Position numbers and translations under genes: made by a program. The notes below the pieces were generated by a model that saw only the letters and a list, made by a program, of their open reading frames with translations, did no database searches and was not told the origin of the DNA. Below, one piece after another: positions 39,035 to 49,632 of a DNA stretch of 64,000 bases; within the stretch, counting starts at the first letter, position 1, and each line of letters opens with the position of its first letter. This stretch comes from Euglena gracilis (Eukaryota > Euglenida > Euglenophyceae > Euglenales). The stretch is taken from assembly GCA_039621445.1 (NCBI GenBank), contig CP154955.1, positions 47,910,086 to 47,974,085 on the forward strand, given 5' to 3'.

Positions 39035-39455
39035 TTGGTGTGCGCATTTGCGCGCACGAACAAATTTTGTTTGTGTACACTAAGGCTCGCTCAAGCGCAT
39101 TATTTTGAAGTGATTAATTAAATGTTTATTTGCGCATTTGCGCGCACCAGCATAATTTTGTTTATTTGCGCAAATGCGCACACCAACACAATTATCACGT
39201 TCAAAAACCTCGTAGGGTCTGGTCCCCATCAGTGTGCTTTTACATGGACATTTTGTTTGTTGCCTCCCATTGCACAAGCCATCCTCATACTGGTTCCCAA
39301 GATGTTGGTGCGCGCATTTGCACGCACAAACAAAATTTGTTTGTGCGCATTTGCACCCACAAACATGTCAATTTAAATTCAATGATTTGTGTTGTGCGCG
39401 CAAATGCGCCCATAAACAAAATTTTGTTTATTTGCGCAAATGCGCGCATAAACAC
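39035..39455. repeat. TTTGCGCGCA palindrome series
   Basis: Four units (about 39035-39078, 39121-39186, 39306-39366, 39393-39453), each an inverted pair of (T/A)TTTGCGCA(A/T)ATGCGCGCAC arms around AAATTTTGTTT. Spacing is about 90-185 bases. Confidence 0.8.
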
Positions 39456-39839
39456 ACATCAGTTGCGTGATTGTTGGCTGATGTAGTCTGTAGTGTGTGT
39501 TGTAATGAGGCTCTGTGTGTTCTTATGGGCGGCTGCAGTATCCAAGCCATTTCAGTCAGCACATCAGCACCAGTGCCAATAGTCGTTACAGCAGGTGTGT
39601 GTTTCCCACCTGTTTGACATACAAGAGAACCAATCTCACCCTCAGCCCCCTTCGCGTCACCCGGTAAGCAGCATGTGCACCAAACTACCTGGAGTTAATC
39701 CCCTACAATAGAGGGTGTAACAGTTCATAAACTGTTTTCCGAATGTCAGGCAGGGTGCAGGGTTCCAGAAATTTCTTGAAAATTGTAAATTTGCTCAAAT
39801 ACGCCCATTTCAAAGAAAAAACCCTTAAGTGCAAATCCG
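39456..39839. other. No gene recognised
   Basis: A 26-codon frame at about 39504 starts MRLCVFLWAAAV and looks signal-like, but it is too short to support. Confidence 0.3.
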
Positions 39840-40700
39840 GCCGCCTAATTGCCAGCTTCTGACCATTTTAGCCTATTTTTGCCCATTTTTTCGGCCAATT
39901 TTGCCTTTTCTTGGCTGCTTTTAATTGTTTTTGACATTTTTTTTTGTATTTTTGTCTGGTGTTGACCTTTTTGGCAGCTTTGGACACTTTCGGGCCATTT
40001 TTAGGCACCCTCACCCCCCCCCTCAAAATGGCCACCCTCCAGGCACCGCGGAACCCCAAAACGGCCACTCTGGGGGAGGGGACATTTTTGGGGGGGGGGT
40101 CAATTTTTTGGGCTTCAGCCCCTTTGACAACAAAAGAAAATGGCCACTTTAAGGGGGATGAACCAAATTTGCCAAAACAATTTTGGCCACTCTGAGGGGG
40201 GACGTTTGAGGGGGGGGTGAGGGTATTTTTGACCACCTTTGTGCCACTTTTGCCAACTTTTTTTGGACCATTTTTTCCTGTTTTTGAAAGTGGCCAAAAG
40301 TTTGCATAAGTGGCTGCTTAAGCATAGGCATAAGTTGCAAAAAGTGGCCAAAGTGGTTCAAAGCAGGAAAAAGAGTGCCAAAGCAGCAAAAAGTGGCCAA
40401 AACAATCCAAAACAGCAAAAAGAGTCAAAAAGCAGCAAAAGGTTGCCAGAATTGGCTAAAAGTGGGCAAAAGTGGACAAAAGCAATCAAAAAACAGCAAA
40501 AAAAGCGGCCAAGGTAGCCCAAAAGTGGCCAAAAAAAGCAGCCAAAGAGCAGCAGAGGCAGCCTACAGGGCAAAAATGGGCAAAGAAGGTTAGAAGTGGC
40601 CAAGAATGGCCCAATAGCTCAAATTGACCAAAAAGCCACCGTGCAAAAGTGGCCAATAACAGCCGGAAGGGCAAAAATGGCCAAAGAATTTTGTTTAAAG
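39840..40700. repeat. Inverted AAAGTGGCC low-complexity region with C-tract element
   Basis: T-rich GGCCATTTT/TGGCAGCTTT wording at 39840-40005 and A-rich AAAGTGGCCAAAA/AGCAGCAAAA wording at 40260-40690 face each other around an element at 40006-40225 whose ends are CACCCTCACCCCCCC and the complement of TACCCTCACCCCCCC. Confidence 0.65.
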
Positions 40701-41133
40701 TTGGGATGATTGGTATTTCTGTTGGCGTGAATGGGTGTGATTGGGCATGATTGGGTCTCGGACTCTGGATGACCATAGGTGCTTGATCACAACCTTGCAA
40801 AATGACCACACGAAGGATTTTGCTCCCTTGTGTTGTCAACACAAGGGTGCTGACACCACAAGGGATTTTGTTATTTAAGGCAGGGGGTGTGCCTCCCCCC
40901 ACCAAGAGGCCATGGAATGACGAAGTTCATTTTCATCCCTAACCCATGCAAAAACGTTATTCACACAGAAAATTACCCGAGGCGGGTGGGGTTTGATGCA
41001 GGAGTGTTTTCCCCTCATAATGCAAAAAGTGCATGATTGTAAAGGATTTTCATGCAATCCTTGAACATTAGTGGTGTTTTACCTTTCCCCAGCTACCCCT
41101 TACCGACCCAACATTTTAATTGTGTGTTTCAGA
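40701..41133. other. No gene recognised
   Basis: Contains GGGATTTTGTTATTTAAGG, the reverse of the wording flanking T1. Otherwise nothing. Confidence 0.35.
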
Positions 41134-41254
41134 TAAATTGAACGACATCAATGTTTCAGCAGGGATTCCAGGGAGGTCATTTTTGCTCGCTGACATCAAT
41201 GAAGGGGGTTCAGCTGCATCTTTCTCCAGCCAGACCAAATTTTGCAGCCTCTGA
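41134..41254 (+). CDS. Possible terminal exon, unknown
   Basis: After TTGTGTGTTTCAG the frame reads KLNDINVSAGIPGRSFLLAD, INEGGSAASFSSQTKFCSL and stops at about 41252. Acceptor and composition are credible; no family. Confidence 0.3.
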
Positions 41255-41985
41255 GCTAGACCCCCCCCCCCCGGGAGGTTTAAAGAGTTGTTGAAATGCT
41301 TTCAAAAATGATTTTAAAGTTTTAACAGCATTCAAAAAAAATCATTGGCCAATTTTTATGGGAAAAAACACACAGAATTTGAGACATTGATGTTTTGTTT
41401 TGTGCGATAGGGCTGTTTGTGCATTATGTCAATGTTTCAGTCTGTCAGTTTCAATAAAATGTCATTTTGTTCCAAAACCGTGTCAAAAAGTTTCAAAAAA
41501 CCCCGTCAAAAATGTTCAGGAATTTCTGTCAAATCGATTCACATTTCTTTGCGAGAATTTGGCAAACTATTCCAAGCATAGATGGTGCCAGCTGTAGATA
41601 ATTAAAAAGAATAAAACATGTAAGAATCAAAAACACTGAAACTTTGAGGGCAAAAATGACAGCTGGGCCAGGCAGCCCATATAGGTCATAGGGACCCAGG
41701 GCAGGGGGTCGCTTGATATTATCATTTTTGGTTCCTTTTTATGTATTGGATTTTAAATGTTTTTTGACTCAATCTGACACACCTGGATTATCTTTCCATA
41801 TTTCTCAACAAGGACCCAGCATCAATCAAAAAACGTAATATGTCATCCCCCACAATCAGATGCCACAGGAACCAATTTTTGAATAAGTTTTTATTAGGCT
41901 TTGAATCAAGTGGGGGGGCAGCCCCCCCCCCCCCCCGGCTTTTCGCTGAATTTTGGTGCGAGGAACCTGCTTGATCTTGAAACAG
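41255..41985. other. AT-rich, no gene recognised
   Basis: Probably intron or intergenic. One C-run block at 41915-41938 just before the J-domain exon. Confidence 0.4.
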
Positions 41986-44234
41986 CAGCAGGCAAAGGAT
42001 GGTGGCCCAACTTTTGTTCAGAACACCAACAATTTCCTGGATCTGCTTAACTGCTATGAACTCCTTGGGGTGAAGCGGACAGCTTCTTTCGAGGTATGTG
42101 CCTTGTCCAATGTAAAGAAAAAGAAAAACGCTGGCAGACAAATTGCTGTGCATCTCCTCTCGAATCAGGGATAGATGGGAAGCCCTTCGGTTTTGAGGTT
42201 GGTGAAGAGCGCCAACACTTCATTTCTCGAGATATTTTCGAAAAATCGATTTTTTACCCAGGGGCGGGGGGAGGGGGGTTCCTCCCTCTTTTCCCGGTGG
42301 TAAGCTTTGCTCTTACTCTGAAGAGAATTGGGCTCAGTGACCCCCCCCCCCCCGCTGCCATTGGGGTCCAAAACGGCCATTTTGGGGTGTTTGGGGGGGT
42401 TTTTGTCAAGAAATTGATTTTTTTCAACCTATCTCGACCAGGGGTTCTTTTTAGTCGTGGACCCCCGGGGGGGGGGAGGGGGGGTGGGTCCGGCCGAGCC
42501 CCATCCCCCCCCCCCAGGGGGTCCCCCCAGAGGGGGGTGGGATATACTTTTCGGCGCCAATGGCGCCGAAAATTTTTGAAAAGTGCTATTTTTGGCATTT
42601 TTTGCAATTTTCGGCCATTTTTTTGTGGGTCCCCCGGGACCCCCCCCCCCCGGGGGGCCCAGGGGGTGGGTGGGGGTCCCCCCCGGTCTAAAAAAACCCT
42701 GATCTCGACGACGAAAAGGAAAAACCTGGCGACCAAAAATGCAGCCATTGGAATGCCCCATCCAACCATGCTTTTCTTTCCCCCCCAATTTTGTTTTTGG
42801 GGGGGCTCTTTTTGGGTTGTTTTTGTGGGCAAAAATTTGATGCTTCCAAAATATCTCGGAAATGAAGCAAATCAAAGGAAATGTCCGGAGACCTAAATTA
42901 AAGCCCTCAAAATGCCCGATCCAACAGTATTTTGATTTCCCCGCTTAGCCTGAAATATGGCCGATTTACAGCCCAAAACAGCGCCACATATTCTCTGCTA
43001 TTTTTAGGCCTTTTTTGGGGTCAAAAAAAATCGATTTCCCAAAAAAAAATCTCCGAAATGGCGGGGAATGAAAGGAAATGACTGACAACCAAAAAATCGC
43101 TGAAGCCGGGCTGGACCGAAAAGGATTTTCGGCAGTTTGTGCTGCCGATTTTTTTGAAAATGGGGGCCAAAAATGGCCCAAAAAGATGGCATTTCGGGGT
43201 GTTTGGGGGGGGGGGCTTCACCCCCTAATTTGGTTGAAAAGTGCCAACCCAGCTGGATTTGGGCTTTTTGGTGTTTTTGGGGTGCCCGCCGGGTCCAGCC
43301 GGCCGGACCCCTCCCCCGGACGCCCACCCCCCCCCCCAGAGGGGGGGGGTCCAGCCAGTACCTTTTTTCCAGCCGGGACCCCTAGAGTCCTTGAGAGAAC
43401 CCCAGGATGGAAATCGATGCGCTTAAGAATTCTTTTGGAGTTTTATGTTATTTTTCACCCAAAAATTGAAGGGCTTTCTTTCAGGTTCTCAATGGTGCTA
43501 TAAAAAGGATAAAGGAAATGAGGGTGGGGATAAAAGGCACCAAACAAAGAGCCGCAGTGAACACAGGGGTGGGTCTTGCTTCCAGTTGAAGATCCCCCTG
43601 GGCGCCACACTGAACCAAGTAAATGCTAATGACTTAGAAAGAGCTTTTTTGAGCCAGAAATCATTGCCACCATGAATTGCCAAAGGTATCAAATGTCCCC
43701 AAAGTGTCACAAGTGAAGTCCTGCACACCATCTTGTTGTCTGAATGTGTTCCCCCCCTCCTGTTTATGTTTATTTGTCCCATCTTCCTTCAGTCAGCATT
43801 ATGCATGAGACTGGTCATTGTCAGGTGCGAAGCGCCAAAAATTTCCAGCGAGACGCGCTGGAAATTCCCCCCCCCCTCGTCTAACGACCACCCCCCCCCC
43901 TTGGTCAGAGACGAACATTGGCCATTTTAACGACCGCCCCCCCCCATCATTTTGCACACGCTCAAAGACTGCTTTATTCCAAGTTGTGTGTGGTTTTTGT
44001 TTTTTTGTGGGGTTAGGGTTGTGGTGATGTTTTCTGCATCTGCTGATGCTGCCTCAACAGGAAATTAAGGCTGCATACAAGCAGAAGGCTATCAAGCTGC
44101 ACCCTGACCGCAACCCCAACCAACACGAGGATGACAAGGAGCTGTTCAAGCGGATCACTGATGCCTTCGATATTCTGACCGATGAGCAAAAGCGGGCAAT
44201 GTATGACCAGCAGCTCAGAGCCTTCGGCATGTGA
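41986..44234 (+). CDS. J-domain (DnaJ/Hsp40-type) protein, two exons seen
   Basis: Co-chaperone type: J-domains stimulate Hsp70 ATPase. Exon 41986-42093 reads [20 protein letters not shown] then [16 protein letters not shown] and ends at GAG/GTATGTG. Exon 44061-44234, after CTCAACAG, reads [20 protein letters not shown] with the invariant HPD, then [20 protein letters not shown], and stops after QQLRAFGM. The junction falls in phase 0 inside the J-domain (helix I-II) and gives a normal domain of about 65 residues. There is no Gly/Phe or zinc region after it, so it is a short J-only (class III) protein, unless a further exon is used through the CACCAG/GTGCGT after the stop. The 1967-bp intron contains MITE M3 and other repeats. 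The 5' end of the gene is not identified. Confidence 0.8.
42270..42350 (-). repeat. Composite-repeat head fragment
   Basis: GGTGGTAAGCTTTGCTCTTA and TTGGGCTCAGTGACCCCC correspond to the head at 7541-7590. Within the J-domain gene intron. Confidence 0.6.
42431..42709. mobile_element. CAGGG-ended hAT-like MITE (M3), 263 bp
   Basis: The element is 42439-42701, with perfect 8-bp duplications ATCTCGAC (42431-42438 and 42702-42709). Ends are CAGGGGTTCTTTTTAG and the complement of CAGGGTTTTTTTAGACC. The interior is close to M2, including TTTTCGGCGCCAATGGCGCC. It lies in an intron, so insertion need not harm the gene. Confidence 0.92.
42820..43100. repeat. Diverged 200-bp-type units
   Basis: AAAATATCTCGGAAATGAAG, CAAAGGAAATGTCCGGAGAC and GATTTCCCCGCTTAGCC correspond to the 200-bp unit, here strongly decayed. 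Confidence 0.6.
43101..43560. repeat. Intronic repeats (CCAGC(C/T)GG family)
   Basis: GTACCTTTTTTCCAGCCGGG at 43357-43378 is shared with 44620-44650, 44930-44980 and 48330-48360. 43280-43350 has C and G runs. 43520-43580 repeats part of the donor-bearing repeat at 46418. Confidence 0.5.
43561..44060. other. End of the J-domain gene intron
   Basis: Contains hairpin GCGAAGCGCC and CCAGCGAGACGCGCTGG (43842-43862) and two C-run blocks with CTCGTCTAACGACC and TTTTAACGACCGCC. The polypyrimidine/branch region before CTCAACAG is ordinary. Confidence 0.45.
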
Positions 44235-44484
44235 TGCACCAGGTGCGTCTCACCTCCATAAAAAAAAACTGAAAAGATTGATTGCCAACATATTGGATGT
44301 ACAAGATCTTTTACCAGCAAATTAAGCAAAGTCCAATTTCCTCCAGTGAACGCCCGAATAGCTTTTGGCAATCTGCGTCGATTCTTCACACGCATTTCTA
44401 GTTCCCAATCAACTGTTCAAAAATTGTTTGGTCGTTCAAAATAAAAGAATGGAGGTGTTCGGATAACCACGGCGTGATTGTGGT

Positions 44485-44600
44485 CAGGGAATTTCTTAAG
44501 CCAGACCCACCCTACCCCCTAGGGGTAGGGTGGGTCTGGCTTAAGGTTTAGGGTAGGGTAGGGTAAGGCTTTGGCGTAAGTTTTAGGCTTAGGGTGGTGC
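44485..44600. repeat. Perfect 24-bp stem-loop followed by (TAGGG)n
   Basis: 44495-44518 and 44522-44545 are perfect complements around the 3-base loop CTA; arms begin CTTAAGCCAGACCCACC. The right arm is followed by GTTTAGGGTAGGGTAGGGTA. Confidence 0.9.
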
Positions 44601-45000
44601 TGGCTGAGGGGCAGCCAGCACCTTTTTTCCAGCCAGCAGCTCCAAGCCGGGCTGTGGACCCTCCCGGGGGGGGGGGGTCGAACGGAAATAAAGTTTTCCG
44701 TAGCACGGAAAAAAATTTTGGCGCAAAGCGTCGAAAATTGTTTAAAAAACAGGGTCAAATGGCCCGAAATGGCCATTTTTAGTATTTTGGTGTTTTCACC
44801 TCAAAATTTTGGCCCCAAAAGTCAAACCCAGCTGGATTTGGACTTTTTGAGCTGATTTCGGGTGGCAACTGGGTCCAACCCAGCAGCTGGCAGGACCCAC
44901 ACCCCCTTGACCTCACCCCCAGGGGGTTCCGGCTAGCACCTTTTTTCCAGCCAGCACCTTTTTCCAGCCGGCCAGCTGGACCCCCCCCCCCTGGGCTCTT
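44601..45000. repeat. CCTTTTTTCCAGCCAGC repeat family
   Basis: Copies of GCACCTTTTTTCCAGCCAGC at 44619 and 44937-44958, interleaved with C/G runs and the hairpin GGCGCAAAGCGTC. No clear ends. Confidence 0.5.
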
Positions 45001-45046
45001 GAGAAATTCGCTGATTATGTTGCAACCGCAGTGTTAACAATCATTA

Positions 45047-45072
45047 ATGTCATCATCATCATCATCATTATT
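45047..45072. repeat. (CAT)n microsatellite
   Basis: Seven CAT units then TATTAATA. Confidence 0.9.
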
Positions 45073-46150
45073 AATAAAAGAGGCTACGGTTTCCCATGAT
45101 TTTGAATTGAAAAAACCAGTAGAATTTGGCTTTCCCAAAATACCCCCGCATGCCAGCAAACACCTTTTTTTCCAGCGGCTGTGCCAAAAAAATTGGGGAA
45201 AAGGGTGCGGCCATCATTTTCATTTTGAGAGAAATCTGATGTGCAGTTTCAAAAATGCACAGTTTTTGACATTTGTGTTCTTGAGCTGGAGACTGGAAGA
45301 AAAGGTCTTAAATTTGTGCAAAGGAAAAGGGGCAGGTGATCTATAGCCTCAAACCAGCCATTACAAAGCTCCTTTTTTTGAAGCGAAACATTTGTATGAG
45401 AGAGTTTTTTGCAATGCATCATCCAGAGTAATTGACAAAGTCAGCAGTCAGCCAGCAGTGCTCTCTTTTTGCAAACCCAAGCCTTCTGTCTTGCTTTCTA
45501 CAGCGTGCATTTGCTTTTGTGAATCACAATTTTGAGAATTGTTTTTTCCCCAATTTTTTTGGAAATTGGGAATTTGATCACAAACATCTCAACGCAAAAA
45601 TATATATAGTATTTTTTAATCACAAGATTTTTTTTTCGATTTTGAAATCACTTCAATTAAAAAACATTCAAATGTGTTTTGCCTGCTAGATTCATGGTAG
45701 ATTTGAATTTTTCGAGTTCCGGTTGTTTTGTCTTTTCCAATCTTTCTGCACCTCAAGTCCAAGACCATTTCTTAAAGATCAGACAAAACAGCAGAGGTGC
45801 TGAGGTGCTGGCTAGCAAACAAAATGTACAAGCGTTCTTTAAGTGCAAAATTGTCCATTGATGTGCTATGGATCTGTTCAGAATGTTCAAATGGATCATG
45901 GTTTTCATCTAGAGAAGGACATGAGTATTCCTGGACAGGGAGAAGTGGATATGAATATTTTTTTGGACACCCAGTAACACCAATATAATAATAATGGTAA
46001 TGCAATGATAATCCAATGATAATACAATACCAATACAGTAATACACCAGGGGTGGGCAGGGTTGCATGAGAATCCCCGAAATCATGTGGTGGTTGGTGGG
46101 AGAGTCGACCCCCCCCCCCATCTTGAGTGGAGGGGCCCGACCCCCCCCTT
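45073..46150. other. AT-rich stretch without secure gene
   Basis: Several open frames of 60-100 codons, none with a motif. CAATGATAAT(C/A)C repeats at 46000-46030. Confidence 0.35.
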
Positions 46151-46179
46151 GCTGTGTTTCCGTGGGCGCCAATTCTTAG

Positions 46180-46417
46180 GTCCAGTCAGGTGCCGACCCC
46201 ACCCCGGGGGGGGGGGGTGCCTGGTCAGGTGCCTCCGGGCCTGGAACAGACCTACCCATGGGTTTGTTCCCAATTCAGTGGACTTGTCCACTGAGTTGGG
46301 AACCACACCTGCTGGGGTCGTGGACTGGAGTAACCAGTGCGTTGTCACGGTGAAGGAGACCCCCCCTAACTAAAGTGGAGTATGTGCCTGGCGGGCGCTT
46401 GGTGGCCGGCGACGTAA
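46180..46417. repeat. GGTGCCGACCCCACCCC repeat fragment
   Basis: GGTGCCGACCCCACCCC + G-run + GTGCCTGGTCAGG at 46188-46225, the same opening as at 50840. Further on nothing recognised except an inverted pair AACTCAGTGG/CCACTGAGTT at about 46270 and 46290. Confidence 0.5.
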
Positions 46418-46625
46418 ACAAGGTAAGTCCCGCCAGGCTCCGGCCACCTCCACGTACACAGACAAAAAGGGCCAGAGGCGAACAACAGCGCCAGGCCAGA
46501 AGAAGGGATAAAAGGCACCAAAAAAAAACAGCCACAGTGCACACAGGGCACAGGGGGTGCCTGCCTGGGCAGGCACTCCAAGGCACTCCTGATCCGACCC
46601 CCCCCCCGGGGGGGTAGGCAGGGGG
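46418..46625 (+). repeat. Donor-bearing repeat and GCCTGCCTGGGCAGGC block
   Basis: 46418-46560 contains AACAAGGTAAGTCCCGCC, then GGGCCAGAGGCGAACAACAG and GGCACCAAAAAAAAACAGCC, matching 2597-2727 inverted. It is followed by GTGCCTGCCTGGGCAGGCAC + C/G runs (46555-46620). Confidence 0.6.
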
Positions 46626-47264
46626 GGAGAAAATTGTATTGTGCAATTTTTGCAATTTTTTTTTTGCAATTTTCGATTTTCCTGAAATATGCATTTATTT
46701 TTGTAATTTTGTGCAATTAATTGCACATGGCCCCCGTTTTTTTTTTTTGCTGGGAAACTGATGTGCATAGTAAAAATTTCCGTTCAAAGGCTGTTTATTG
46801 TTGGTTTACTCAGTGTGCAAACCCTATCTTGAGCCCCCTGTCCAGGTATCTTTGATACTTTCTCAACAGGGGGGTAACTTTGGCCTGGGGGGGAATTTGT
46901 TATGTTGGGACCACCGAACAGTTGCCTACAGCGCTACAATGAAAAGAAAATTGAGTAGGAAATACCCATGGCGACCAAGGGCGACCGAGGCGACCGTGGT
47001 CGACCCCCACAACCCTCCCCAGGCCAAAACCAGGAGCTTTCTCAACCTGTGGTGAGAAGGTAAATGTCTTGCTTTCATTTCATTGTCTCTTCTGCGTTCC
47101 AGGTGCGTGCCGTGTCAAAAGCCAGTAACCCACACAAGGAAAAGTATGGCAGAGCATCACTTGGTAACGAAAGGTCACAAAACGTGTTGAAAGCTAAGCA
47201 AAGAGCATGTGCCATTTTGTGCAATTTTGTGCAATTTTTTTGCACTGCAATTTTTGACCCCCGA
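46626..47264. other. No secure gene
   Basis: Possible exon at 46795-46851 (TVYSVCKPYLEPPVQ-like text ending CCAG/GTATCT) and splice-like AG/GT signals around 47053-47103, but no domain. Confidence 0.3.
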
Positions 47265-47495
47265 TGTGCAATTTTCTCCCCCCCCCTGGGGGGTAGGACA
47301 CACAGCCAAAAGTGCCCTAGCACAGACCCTGGCGCCGAAGGCCGACAATGGCCTATTTTCAAAGGAATGTGCCCGGGCACAGGCGGAAATCCGACCCCCC
47401 CCCTCAGGGGGGGGGGGTAGTGCCTGCCTGGGCAGGCACCCCAAGGCACTCCAGACCCCCCCCCGGGGTTGGTAAAAAACAGCCTGGTCGAAGGC
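47265..47495. repeat. GCCTGCCTGGGCAGGC repeat
   Basis: ACACAGCCAAAAGTGCCCT, CATTTTCAAAGGAATGTGCC-type text, CAGGCGGAAATCCGACC, G-run and GTGCCTGCCTGGGCAGGCAC, ending AAAACAGCCTGGTC. Matches 50835-51115 along most of its length. Confidence 0.7.
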
Positions 47496-48221
47496 GCCGA
47501 AGGATCTTTTCTCACTGGGAGCGTCGACCCCCCAGGCCTTGCCGTGCAGTACTGAGGGTGGGCATTTTGTGGTTCATCTGTGAGCAAAAGATTCACTTTC
47601 AACATTTATTCGACCACAATCCAAGGAAGGGATGAAACAAATTTATTTTATTTTTTATTTATTTTTTATTCAAAAGCGTTTTCTTTGAAAATAGAAAGGT
47701 TCAAAGTAGTTTTCCGTTTTAGCAGCAAACAACAAAAGATTGTTAAGTAAAAAGAATCGGTTTTCTCGTTCAGATGATACATGCATTTGTTTCTTTGTAG
47801 CCAGAGAAATTTGCTATAAGCATTCATATGCAAGTGAGAGAAAATTCATCAAACACCTCAGCCACTGCAAGCCGAAAAAACCGTCCTGGAACAATTTGAA
47901 GACAATTCAAAAGAAAGATCAAGAAAATTTCAGAATATCTGTCGAGATTTTCCGAATTTTGCACCATATTCCAACATTTTTGCACGCAAGGTTTTTTCGC
48001 GGCTCATTTGTGTACACCCATTTTTTTGTGGATCACCTGTCGGTTGATCAATCAAGTTGGTGGCTGTCAGGAAAGGGGATTCGGTAGTTTTCTGAAGATT
48101 TGTCCATTTTTTTCTTTGACGTTGTGAGCATACTTTTTTTTTTAACCGTTTCCTCCCTTTTCTTCTGTCTTTTCCCTTGGATGGCCTTTGCACGGTTTTC
48201 ATTTCCTTCATATCTCCTCAG
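47496..48221. other. AT-rich stretch, probably intron
   Basis: TTTATTTTATTTTTTATTTA runs at 47640-47680. A 116-codon frame at 47740 has no motif. Ends in the polypyrimidine tract before 48222. Confidence 0.4.
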
Positions 48222-48275
48222 GCTGGCAAACACAAGCAGGGTGTGCTGCGTTTAATTGCTTCGGGCCAGAGCTGA
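48222..48275 (+). CDS. Possible terminal exon, unknown
   Basis: Polypyrimidine and CATATCTCCTCAG, then AGKHKQGVLRLIASGQS and a stop. Short but with a textbook acceptor. No family. Confidence 0.35.
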   Translation, partial: AGKHKQGVLRLIASGQS

Positions 48276-49455
48276 ATGGGATCGGGTGGGGGGGGTCAGA
48301 GGATTTCTTTACCCCCCAGGGGGTTCCAGCCAGCCAGTGCCTTTTTTCCAGCCAGCAGCTCCCAGCTTCAAGAGGAGGGTCTGCTCCAGGGGTTTTTAAA
48401 GTTTGGACCCGAGGAGGGGGCTTTTGTGGGTGTCAAGTTTGGGGTCAAAATTTATTCGGCGATTCATGCCAAAATGGCCAAAATTGGCCGTCTCTGGTGG
48501 GTAAACCGCAAAGGCCTTTGTGGGCACCCCCCCCCCCAGGGAAGGGGCTGGCGGACCACCCATGGTCCCATTGAGGGGGGGACTCCTGCCTTAAAAATAA
48601 TTCCCCGGTTGAAGCCAGCCCAGCTGGTTTGGAAAAGGGGTCAGAAATGTTTAAGAAGTTACGTTTTTGAGACATTTTGGGGGGTTTCACCAAAACAATT
48701 TGGGGCCGAAGAATTTGGCTGCCCTGCTGGATTTGGAGGTATTTGTTGGTCTTCGAGAACCAGTCAGTCCATCCCGGCCCCCAGCCGGGATAGACCCCTC
48801 TTCTTTTCCCAGCCAGACCCTTTTTCCGGCCGAGAAAACTCCTGGTTGGGGCCTCATTCCCGCTTTGTTTTATTTTGCCGAGGGAACATTTTCCCTGCGG
48901 CATAATTTTTTTCCTTGCAAAGTGCTTTGGTGGGTGGGTCAACCCACTCCCCCCTCCCAACCAGACCTTCCCATCCAGCCCTGCTTCTGTCGCACGTAGA
49001 GCAACCAACAGTTTGGGCAACAGCCGCCGGGACCCTCTTTGAGTGCACACCCTCGTTTCCAGACCTGCATTTCTATTCACCAAATCAATGCAGTGCTTTG
49101 GTCCAAGTGCCCCCCCTCCTGCCAACAGCACAGTGCCCGGATGCTACTTGGTGTTTTTCATTGAAGTGTTTTGCTTTTGACACACCGAGCAGTTGACACC
49201 CCCCCTCTCCTGCGTCAATGCCACATTCCTGGAACATTCCTTGTGGCTTCTTTTTAAGTAACTTCACACCTGGGGTTGGGTTTTGGGGTGGGCACCGCCA
49301 GAGCACAACCCCCCCCCCCCAGCGCTTTTGGCGCAAGGGCCCAAAAATTGCCATTTCAAGGGAAAACAGATTTAGGTGGGCACCGGGGTCCAACCGACCA
49401 TCGCCCCCACCCCCCGGGGGGTGCTCAGTTCAGGGGGGAAATACACACAAACAAA
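48276..49455. repeat. CCAGCCAGC family and unassigned DNA
   Basis: 48320-48365 repeats CAGTGCCTTTTTTCCAGCCAGC; 48385-48610 is C/G-run DNA beginning CAGGGGTTTTTAAAG, which resembles an M-type left end, but no right end or duplication was found. 48620-49455: no gene recognised. Confidence 0.4.
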
Positions 49456-49632
49456 CATATATATATATATATATATATATACATACATACAGACAAACCT
49501 ACATACATACCTACATACATACATACACACATACCTACATACACACATACAGACAGACAGACAGACAGACATACATACATACAGACATACATACAGGCAT
49601 ATATACATACATACAGACAGACATACATACAG
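49456..49632. repeat. (AT)n-(ACAT)n-(CAGA)n microsatellite
   Basis: About 13 AT units, then ATACATAC and CAGACAGA units. Tyr/Cys- or His-rich frames across it are artefacts. Confidence 0.95.

Noticed and set aside
45797-45988. 63-codon frame ending GRSGYEYFFGHPVTPI and its minus-strand partner
   Set aside because: Neither strand shows splice signals or a recognisable domain; the choice between strands would be arbitrary.
48385-48610. A fifth CAGGG MITE starting CAGGGGTTTTTAAAG
   Set aside because: No matching right end or 8-bp duplication could be found.
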